Assembly: GCA_946902985.2 (NCBI GenBank)
Contig: OX336388.2
Coordinates: 1,218,462,609-1,218,526,608 of the forward strand
From: Meconema thalassinum
Lineage: Eukaryota; Arthropoda; Insecta; Orthoptera; Tettigoniidae
Direction: 5' to 3'
Length of the DNA stretch: 64,000 bases
Under the pieces are notes generated by a model that was not told the origin of the DNA, did no database searches, and saw only the letters and a list, made by a program, of their open reading frames with translations. Made by a program: the position numbers and the translations under genes. Position 1 is the stretch's first letter; every line of letters begins with the position of its first letter. Positions 56,801 through 64,000 of this stretch are shown in pieces.

Positions 56801-57200
56801 ATGGGTAATCCTTTCCCATGATCCAAATTTGTGACCCGGTCATGTGTGTCTATGTGTAGTGAGTCACCAAGGTGGGTCACTTCGGTGTGAAGAGTTAAAT
56901 ACCATTTGTGTCCTCGTCTCTATTCCTAAGTTTTCCCCATATGTATCTCTCTGCGTTGCGTCATACTCTTGTTTGCGATTACCCGCCACTCACGGGTCTT
57001 ACTCCTTCAATCGGTAGTCGACGGTTACGCAATGATACATTACACTGCACAGTAGCAATTGGGTAAAAAGTTTACTGTGCCCACTACCGTACCAAGAGAA
57101 GAAGTGTGCTGTGCCATAGAGATTCTTGGTGGTGGTCTGGCTGCTGCTGGTAGGTGGCTTTGCTAATGGCAAGGTTTGCTTTGGCCTGACTAGGTTTCTA
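56801..57200. other. Gene-free stretch
   Basis: No gene seen between the LINE stop and the inverted-repeat arm. Confidence 0.5.
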
Positions 57201-57388
57201 ACTTGACGTTACAGACAGCTAGGAACAGGGCTGCGAGTAGCGTAGAAAGCCGAAGTTATACGATTGACTTCGCGTCACCACATGGTAGCTTTACGATTGC
57301 TTACGAAGTGAGAAGCTTATATCCTCTGTTTCAAAATATATCATGTGATAGGGCCAGAGCTTATCTATATTTACGACACTTTATAAAT
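57201..57388 (+). repeat. Inverted repeat, left arm part 1
   Basis: Starts acttgacgttacagacag. It is the reverse complement of 62802-62992 at about 95% identity by eye and ends abruptly at ...tttataaat, where the CR1-like LINE begins. Confidence 0.9.
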
Positions 57389-57546
57389 ACGATCAGTACG
57401 AAATACAGGAAATCGCCATTCTGTATTGCTTGTCATATAGGTACGGAAACAGTGAGAATATTTGAACAGACTGAGCATACTCGTGGTCCAAGGGGTTGTC
57501 AAGGAATAAAGGAGAGTGTAGAACGTCACCAAAGTTTCATTCCAAT

Positions 57547-59112
57547 ATGACGTCAGGAAAAACCAAAGATAATAACACGATTTGCCAAGAGTGCAATAAA
57601 TCATTTACTGATGTTGACAGCGCTGTTGGATGTGTTGGCAACTGCAGACAATGGTATCATAAAGACTGCGCTGGTCTATCAGCAACAGAATTCAATGCAT
57701 TGAAGCTGAAGAGAAGTAGTCTCTTTTGGATGTGTAGTAAATGCAGACATCTATTAGTTAATTTTGGAATTGCTACATCCGCAGGCCAAGACGATAAATT
57801 GAAGAACTTCATAGATGGAAACAAACAAACTTGCACAGAAATTAAAGATGATGTGAAATATATAAAAGACTCTATGGAAGGCATGACGTCCCAACTACTA
57901 AGAAAAATGACTCTTTTGGAGGCCCAAGTTCAACCACGAGTTCAACAAACGGATATACAACTAGTCCGAAATGAACAACCTAAAAAAGCACTAATAAGAC
58001 CTTCTGCTAATAATGCATTCGATACTCAGAATGCCAAGAGTAGATCAAACACATTTTATAACAAAGATAATGATCTGATGACCCAAACAAATCCGAAATA
58101 CATGGAATCATTTCCTGAAATCAACGACTGGAGGTAGGTAAAATCCACCGCAAAAATGCATAGGCCTTTAAAAAGCATGACTAAAGAGCATTCACAGTTG
58201 AGACTGCAAAATAGATTTAGCTTGCTAGAGGATGAGAGGGAGGAAGTATTATCTGCAACACAGGATATGAGCGAACCTCATAATCATGTTCCAAAACATC
58301 AGCAAACAGATATGTACCAAACCTCACCTATGCCGAAGAAATCGAAGTTAATTATCCTAAGTGACAGCCACGGCAAGGGTCTTGCTCCGAAGCTTAATAT
58401 AAACACTGACAGCAACAAATGTCAAGTTCTGGGCATCACACGACCTGGTGCAAAGTTAGATAGTGTTTTGGAAGGAAGCATAAACGTTACATATAATTTA
58501 TCCCGTGAGGACTGTCTTGTTATATGGGGTGGAGCCAACAACGTGTACGAGAATGAGGCAAATGACGTAGTTCAAACTCTACGAAATGTACTGCCAACCC
58601 TATTAGGAACAAACGTTGCTGTGATTGGCCTTCCACACAGGTATGACTTAATACCAACGTCATGTGTAAACACTGAAATTAGGAAGACTAACAAAAAACT
58701 TAAAATATTGACGAAATACCACCCTAACTGTACATTTCTTGATATTAAATTGCCTAGGAATTGTTACACTAGGCATGGGCTCCATTTAAACTCTAGGGGG
58801 AAATCTGAGTTAAGTAGCATATTAGCTGATTGGATGCACTCTATCTTACATTCCAAGGGAACAGCCATCCCTCTCCAGTTTAAACCAAGTTTGGACAGTA
58901 ATGAGAAGGCAGAAAAATGTATTAACCTGGAAAGTGATCTCACCTACCAACGTGAATCAGGAAGTCAAGTAATGATCTCTGATGCAATCAAGGACATTGA
59001 CATATCAACAAATGCACAACCAGGTTGTAGCTCGGTTCGCATGTCCTGCAGAAAGAAAAAGACAGCCACCCGAAATGAAGATTTTTTATGGTTTTGCCCA
59101 CTCACCAAATAA
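57547..59112 (+). pseudogene. CR1-like LINE ORF1: PHD finger plus SGNH esterase (single stop)
   Basis: The likely start is MTSGKTKDNNTICQECNKSF (57547); the longer frame opens at 57496. A PHD finger follows: CQEC...CVGNC...WYHKDC...WMCSKC. After a linker, an in-frame TAG at 58135-58137 breaks the ORF, and the same frame continues through MHRPLKSMTKEHSQLRLQNR. The second domain is an SGNH/GDSL-type esterase: IILSDSHGKGL (nucleophile Ser block), VIWGGANNVYENE (block III) and YTRHGLHLNSRGK (His block). PHD plus esterase ORF1s are known from CR1-like LINEs. The protein probably binds element RNA or chromatin. Apart from the TAG it is undamaged. Confidence 0.92.
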
Positions 59113-62003
59113 ACAAGACAACACAAAGGAATAGTTCTTCATCTAAAGATATTAATATCAGTGGTTATTATCAGAATGTAAATGGACTAAGGTCAAAATT
59201 AACTGTTCTTTCTCAATCAATTAATATGGCGAATTACGATTTCATAATCCTTACTGAATCTAACCTTTGTGAAACCATAGGTAACGGTGAGTTAGCTCTA
59301 GATCAATATGATGTTTATCGTTGTGATCGTTCCATAGATGCTAGTGAATTAGAATCAGGAGGTGGTGTCTTAATTGCAATCAGGAAAACTCACAAATCTA
59401 AACTAATATCCCTAAAAATTAAATCTGTTGAACAAGTCTTTGTTGAAGTCCAAATTCATGACCAAACATTCATTCTAGGCTCTGTATATCTATCACCAAG
59501 CTTAGAATTGCAAAAGTACATAGAGCATACCATTACAGTTGAAGACATATTGGAATCTCAAAATGAAAATTGCCATTTTCTGTTAATGGGCGATTACAAT
59601 CTCCCGAATATAACATGGTTTCAATCAAATGAAGACTGTATGGGGTTCCTCCCATGTGGAATTAATACTGACAAATCAGAACAAATTATTGACTCCTTTT
59701 GCTATCTAAACTTATATCAGTTTAATAACATTCCAAATATTCTTAACCGTAATCTAGATTTAATATTCTCCAATTTTTCCTTAACTGTTAACCCTAGCAT
59801 AGATGTTCTAATTCCTGAGGATAAGTACCACCCTCCTCTAGATATTGATTTTAAGTTGGCGGTTGATCATCAACCTCTTTCAAGTAATTATAGTTATCAC
59901 AATTTTGATAAAGGTAATTATATCGGTCTCAATAATTACTTAGCTACAATAGACTGGAGCTCTGCATTGAAGGAACAAGATATAAATTCTGCTGTAAGCA
60001 TTTTTTACTCTATTCTGTATGAAGGCATTGATAGATTTATTCCTCTTGCTTATTATAAGGACCCATGTTTCCCACAGTGGTTTAACAGTGAACTAAGAGC
60101 CATTGTCTTACAGAAGAAAGCGACCCATGCCTTATACAAAAAGTCGGGCAGCACTCATGATTATTATGCTTTCTCGGAGCTTAGAGCCAAATGTAAACAC
60201 TTGTCTAAACTATGTTATACTGAATATTTAAACAAAATTAGATCTAATCTATACAGCGACCCAAAAAGCTTTTGGGCTTTTATCAAGACAAAAAAGAATG
60301 ATAAAGGTATTCCTGGTACAGTTTATCTTGACAATGTGAATGAAAGTGATGGACCAGGTATTGTCAATCTTTTTGCTAAACATTTCTCCTCAGTCTATAA
60401 GGCACCAATCGTTAACACCCAAAAATTTGAAACTCCTTACTCTATTAACGTCTCCACCTGCCAGGTTGAAAAGAGTGATATTTATAACAAATTAGAGAAA
60501 CTCTCAAATAACAAATCATTTGGTCCTGATGGTCTCCCACCAATTCTATTAAAATCTTGTCGATTCATTATAACAGAACCATTATTCATCTTATTTAACC
60601 TCTCTCTTGGAACTGGTAAATTTCCTGATAGATGGAAGAGTAGCTATGTAACTCCTGTCTTGAAATGTGGTGACAAATCCAATGTTAAAAATTATAGAGC
60701 TGTTTGTAAATTGTCCTTTATACCCAAATTATTTGAATCTATAATTACTGACAAAATTACACCCCAATTTTCCTCCTACATAATTGAACAACAGCATGGC
60801 TTTATGCCAGGTCGTTCAACATGTACAAATCTCCTAGTTTATTTGGAGTACTTACTGAAAGCAGTAGAAGAGCACAATCAAGTGGACTGCATCTACACTG
60901 ATCTAGCCAAAGCCTTCGACTCTCTCGACCATAAAATTCTTCTTTCAAAATTACAATCTTATGGTATACAAAGCCCTCTATTATCATGGCTGTCCTCATA
61001 TTTAGAAGGCAGAACTCAGATTGTCAAAATACTTAATTTCTTATCTCAACCAATAGTTGTCTCTTCTGGTGTTCCGCAAGGTGCCCATCTTTCTCCTTTG
61101 TTATTTCTAATCTTTATTAATGATATCAATACAGTTTTCAAACATGCCAAAATCCTCCTGTTAGCCGATGATACAAAGTTCTTTATGAAAGTTCAATCTC
61201 TACAGGACTGTATACTTCTTCAGGAAGAACTTTGGCGTCTAGAGGAGTATTGTTCTTTAAATGGGTTACTGCTCAATGAAACTAAATGTAAACTAGTCAG
61301 ATTCTCAAAGAAGAAACAGAATATTGAATTCTCTTATCACTTTCTATCGTCTACTCCACTTCATGCTGTTAGAAGTATTTGTGACCTGGGAGTAAAATTC
61401 TCAGACACGCTTAATTTTAATGAGCATATGGTAAATATTAAAAAAAAGGCCTTGCAGAGATTAGGTTGCATAACTCGTTATTCCAAGGAATTTTGTGACT
61501 CTAATATATATTTCCTACTGTACTTGACCCTTGTCAGACCCTTAATTGAATATTGTACACCGATTTGGAGCCCTTTCAATAAAACACAAATTGAGAGTTT
61601 AGAGAAAGTACAACACAAATTCCTACGAATTTATGCATATCGTTTCCTACACCCAATAACGAATCATAACTACACTGAAGTAATGATGCAATTGAAGCTG
61701 CCAACTCTTAAATCCCGTCGTGAAAATTTTTATATTCTTAATATGTACAAAATTTTAAACTCTCACATAAACTGCCCAGAATTACTAAATGAAATCAATA
61801 TATATGTGCCACCCCGTTCGATGCGCAAGCATCATGTCTTTGAAACAAACTGGCACCCAACTAATTATGGTCTAAATAGTCCCATTGACAGAATGATGCG
61901 AATCTCTAATGGGGTCAACATAGACCTGTTCAATACCGATGAAAGACCCCTGAGAAAATATCTGTTTTCCTATTCATTAGACAATCTGTATGAATATAGT
62001 TGA
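59088..62003 (+). CDS. CR1-like LINE ORF2: endonuclease plus reverse transcriptase
   Basis: An intact 971-residue ORF. The endonuclease occupies about residues 20-270: YYQNVNGLRSKL (Asn), FIILTESNL (Glu), FLLMGDYNLPNITW (GDxN, about 167) and DKYHPPLDI in the place of the usual SDH box. RT occupies about 460-740: FGPDGLPPILLKSC, QHGFMPGRSTCTNLL, DCIYTDLAKAFDSLDHKIL, SSGVPQGAHLSPLLFLIFIN and ILLLADDTKFF (catalytic box near residue 692). The catalytic box is LADD where FADD or YADD is usual, and the EN box is D.HPP; both could weaken activity or be lineage variants. It nicks DNA and reverse-transcribes the LINE RNA at the nick. The start overlaps ORF1 by 25 nt in another frame, suggesting coupled translation. 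Confidence 0.95.
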   Translation: MVLPTHQINKTTQRNSSSSKDINISGYYQNVNGLRSKLTVLSQSINMANYDFIILTESNLCETIGNGELALDQYDVYRCDRSIDASELESGGGVLIAIRKTHKSKLISLKIKSVEQVFVEVQIHDQTFILGSVYLSPSLELQKYIEHTITVEDILESQNENCHFLLMGDYNLPNITWFQSNEDCMGFLPCGINTDKSEQIIDSFCYLNLYQFNNIPNILNRNLDLIFSNFSLTVNPSIDVLIPEDKYHPPLDIDFKLAVDHQPLSSNYSYHNFDKGNYIGLNNYLATIDWSSALKEQDINSAVSIFYSILYEGIDRFIPLAYYKDPCFPQWFNSELRAIVLQKKATHALYKKSGSTHDYYAFSELRAKCKHLSKLCYTEYLNKIRSNLYSDPKSFWAFIKTKKNDKGIPGTVYLDNVNESDGPGIVNLFAKHFSSVYKAPIVNTQKFETPYSINVSTCQVEKSDIYNKLEKLSNNKSFGPDGLPPILLKSCRFIITEPLFILFNLSLGTGKFPDRWKSSYVTPVLKCGDKSNVKNYRAVCKLSFIPKLFESIITDKITPQFSSYIIEQQHGFMPGRSTCTNLLVYLEYLLKAVEEHNQVDCIYTDLAKAFDSLDHKILLSKLQSYGIQSPLLSWLSSYLEGRTQIVKILNFLSQPIVVSSGVPQGAHLSPLLFLIFINDINTVFKHAKILLLADDTKFFMKVQSLQDCILLQEELWRLEEYCSLNGLLLNETKCKLVRFSKKKQNIEFSYHFLSSTPLHAVRSICDLGVKFSDTLNFNEHMVNIKKKALQRLGCITRYSKEFCDSNIYFLLYLTLVRPLIEYCTPIWSPFNKTQIESLEKVQHKFLRIYAYRFLHPITNHNYTEVMMQLKLPTLKSRRENFYILNMYKILNSHINCPELLNEINIYVPPRSMRKHHVFETNWHPTNYGLNSPIDRMMRISNGVNIDLFNTDERPLRKYLFSYSLDNLYEYS

Positions 62004-62085
62004 TTGTAATAGTAGGGTACCTTACTTTGTATTACTCTTAATGTCTTTTATGTTGTATAAAAGAAAATGGTCGAAGCCGTCAATA

Positions 62086-62122
62086 AATATGTATGTATAT
62101 GTATGTATGTATGTATGTATGT
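62086..62122 (+). repeat. ATGT microsatellite tail of LINE
   Basis: Repeated atgt units (about 62086-62122) end the LINE and mark its 3' junction with the left inverted arm. Such short tandem tails are common at the 3' ends of CR1-group LINEs. Confidence 0.85.
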
Positions 62123-62279
62123 AAACATATCGTATTCTCAGAATACATTACATTGAAGTACATCCATTTTCTGTTCCTAGCACGTCGGCCTGTTGGTCTA
62201 GGGGTACGATCCCTGCTTCGTGTGCGAGAGGTGACGGGTTCATATCCAGGAGATGCCCAGCATTTTTACTTTTGTTTTA
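62122..62279 (+). repeat. Inverted repeat, left arm part 2 (with tRNA-Pro-like SINE head)
   Basis: aaacatatcgtattctcaga onward is the reverse complement of 62622-62779. It includes ggcctgttggtctaggggta...gggttcatatcc, which closely follows eukaryotic tRNA-Pro. The anticodon position reads CGT and the stems are imperfect, so it is a SINE head and not a tRNA gene. Confidence 0.9.
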
Positions 62280-62447
62280 CTGTATTAGTGTGTGTTATCT
62301 GTTTTTAATTCAAGTAAGGACATAATGTCTGCATCTAATACAGCCATCACAATTGACACCAGTTATCAGACAGATTCTACACCCACCCAAAGTACACGGG
62401 GCTACATGACCGCGTTGTCACAGCCCCTAAACTGAGGAACGAACCAA
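62186..62447 (+). mobile_element. tRNA-Pro-headed SINE with hairpin tail module
   Basis: Head 62186-62255 (tRNA-Pro-like), body with tacagccatcacaattgaca and gttatcagacagattctaca, and a 3' end ggggctacatgaccgcgttg, tcacagcccctaaactgagg, aacgaacc. The last about 50 bp is the module that appears alone as micro-retroposons. The edges are inferred; no clear target duplication was seen. Confidence 0.8.
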
Positions 62448-62621
62448 CTAGCCTACGTCCGAGGGAAAAGCCAACCTGGAGGGTAAACTGACGAAAAGAG
62501 AAAAAAAGAAGCGTTTGACCTCAAACTATGTATTTATAATACCGGTATATGTACAAGTCTCGCACGAAAAAAAGAACGTTCCTAAGGTTCTTTTATACAA
62601 TTTTTGAATCTTTTCAAGAGT

Positions 62622-62992
62622 TAAAACAAAAGTAAAAATGCTCGACATCTCCGGGATATGAACCCGGCACCTCACGCACACAAAGCAGGGATCGTACCCC
62701 TAGACCAACAGGCCGACGTGCAAGGAACAGAAAATGGAGGTACTTCAATGTAATGTATTCTGAGAATATGATATGTTTAATATTACACTACAGTATTTTA
62801 CATTTAGTAAAGTATCGTAAATATAGATCAGCTCTGGCCCTATCACAAGATTTATTTTGAAACAGAGAGGATATAAGCTTCTCACTTAGTAAGCAATCGT
62901 AAAGCTACCATGTGGTGACGCGAAGTCAATCGTATAACTTCGGCTTTCTACGCTACTCGCAGCCCTGTGCCTAACTGTCTGTAACGTCAAGT
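62622..62992 (-). repeat. Inverted repeat, right arm (LINE-free)
   Basis: The minus strand reads through both parts of the left arm without the LINE. Only about 22 bp (62780-62801) stands where the 4.7-kb LINE sits in the left arm. It includes the second tRNA-Pro-like head (62650-62720). Confidence 0.9.
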
Positions 62993-63134
62993 GGTTTCTA
63001 TGGTGATGATATTGATAGTTAGGATGCCATTCGGAATGGAAGCTGCCTTTTAAAAAATGTGATGTTGGAATTGTTATGCTCTCTGGTCGTTTTTCTTAAT
63101 GATTGAAGATTAAAAAGTTGTGGTGGATACTCTG

Positions 63135-63318
63135 CAAGAGATGCAGGTAATGGAAACTTGCTTATATGTCTGACAAACAGGGTTTGATAGTTATGATTGC
63201 CAGAGAATGACCAGAAAAGAAGAATTCAAGAGATGCAGGTAGTGGAAACCTGCTTATATGTTGACAAACATATATTGTTAGTTTTGATTGCCAGAGATTA
63301 ACCTGAAAAGAAGAATTA
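63135..63318 (+). repeat. 92-bp tandem duplication
   Basis: caagagatgcaggtaatgga ... ccagaaaagaagaatt at 63135 repeats at 63227 with a few changes. There are two units. Confidence 0.85.
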
Positions 63319-63626
63319 TTATTAATAAATAGTGCATTTTGTGAAGTCGGTGTACTGTTCTTTGTGGGTTCATATTAGCGAGTATATCGCCCCACTACCC
63401 TGAGGTGGCAAGCTTGGAGGATTTTATATTTATTACAATGACGCACGAACGTTTGGTTAGATAAAGGACGTAACAATAAGAAAGAAGATAAGTTTATCGA
63501 TTTAAATAGCAATATATGGACAGAAAAGTTACAATGAACGCCCAACTGTGGGGCATGTTGGTGTTGGTTGACTTCAACCCACATAAGAAGAAAAGTTTAA
63601 ACAACAGCAATATTTATTAATTACAA

Positions 63627-63640
63627 TGGCGCCCAACGTG
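63627..63640 (+). promoter_or_regulatory. Possible LTR-element primer site (tggcgcccaacgtg)
   Basis: The string tggcgcccaacgtg after ...ttaattaca looks like the tRNA-Lys-type primer site that follows a 5' LTR. Weaker versions after 'ttacaatg' occur near 63438 and 63537. No LTR pair is visible in the window, so this is tentative. Sequence from 63640 to the end shows no confident ORF. Confidence 0.3.
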
Positions 63641-64000
63641 AAAGCTCGAAGAATTTAATGAATCACACAAAGACAGGAGTAAGGATGGGGAAAAAAGAAT
63701 AAATAAGGAAGTTTCAATGATGGCCATGTTGGAGACGCTTCTGCTCCGATATGAGAGGAGGAATACGATGGAGGAGAGGATGACAAGCTTGATGAATGGC
63801 ATGGGGGTTCGGATTGGGTAGATTATAGGCTGAGGAATAACCCACCCACCAAGGGAAGATGATTAAGAAAAGGAAGTGGGTTTCGGACTGGAGAAAAAGG
63901 ATAGAAAAATAGGATGAGAGTTCCACAAAAATTATAAATTTAACTTTAAATACACTTAGAGGCAGTTGCCACTGAAATTTAACTTTTTGATACCTAAAAT

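Larger units (their letters stand above)
57389..62121 (+). mobile_element. CR1-like LINE, nearly intact
   Basis: It interrupts the left arm of an inverted repeat. The other arm (62622-62992) reads from the 57388 side to the 62122 side with only about 22 bp between. The LINE has a short 5' leader, ORF1 (PHD and esterase; one stop), ORF2 (intact endonuclease and RT), a 3' UTR and an ATGT microsatellite tail (about 62086-62122). ORF1 and ORF2 overlap by 25 nt. Confidence 0.93.

Noticed and set aside
57203..57550. 115-codon ORF before the LINE ORF1
   Set aside because: It runs across the boundary between the inverted-repeat arm and the LINE leader, and the arm's other copy shows it is non-coding repeat sequence.
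62086..62122. ATGT repeat as an independent microsatellite or CRISPR-like array
   Set aside because: It is the 3' tail of the CR1-like LINE. No spacers or unique inserts are present.
62186..62258. tRNA-Pro-like sequence as a real tRNA gene
   Set aside because: The acceptor stem does not close, the anticodon position is changed, and it is followed by a SINE body and tail. A second degraded copy lies inverted nearby.

Overview
The window is eukaryotic, AT-rich and almost entirely made of mobile DNA in several age layers. The element mix is mariner, Tigger/pogo, hAT, P/THAP, Helitron, BEL, Copia, Gypsy, several LINE groups, tRNA-headed SINEs and hammerhead-like Penelope-type repeats. This points to an arthropod, most likely an insect with a large repeat-rich genome. 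The SINE types suggest a polyneopteran lineage, but that is recollection and not proved here. I found no convincing complete single-copy host gene. The nearest is a two-exon THAP-like fragment at 26.5 kb with a short acidic ORF diverging from it.

Layout. 0-7 kb: gene-free sequence with inverted arrays of a 40-bp repeat, two diverged copies of an unknown repeat (1.4-2.4 and 6.3-7.1 kb), and a decayed Tigger-like transposon split by a SINE. 7-12 kb: a hAT-like relic, three Tc1/mariner elements (two internally deleted, one a head-to-head fold-back) and a Helitron helicase relic. 12.3-14.05 kb: a giant near-perfect palindrome with 14-bp target duplications and a hammerhead-like motif in each arm. 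14-21.5 kb: nested minus-strand LINE relics, one carrying a second hammerhead-like element. 22-26 kb: SINEs and a P-like THAP transposon. 28.2-35.1 kb: a BEL element with a LINE inside it. 35-38 kb: two inverted-repeat elements. 38.8-43.3 kb: a young, nearly intact Copia element with a 5-bp target duplication. 44-48 kb: SINEs and a THAP exon relic. 49-56.6 kb: a Gypsy element inserted into an older LINE reading frame and itself hit by two DNA transposons. 57.2-63 kb: a nearly intact CR1-like LINE (PHD and esterase ORF1, intact 971-residue ORF2) inside one arm of an inverted repeat whose other arm keeps the uninterrupted sequence.

How it fits together. Target-site duplications and paralogous empty sites give a relative order of events. 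Gypsy landed in a LINE, and two TIR elements then landed in Gypsy. A LINE landed in BEL. A Penelope-type element landed in a LINE. The least expected signals are (1) the hammerhead-like, palindromic retroposed elements, (2) retroposed inserts of only about 38-53 bp that carry a single hairpin tail module with clean 12-13-bp target duplications, (3) THAP fragments at four loci, two with the same intron position and phase, and (4) the CR1-like LINE with its unfilled inverted copy.
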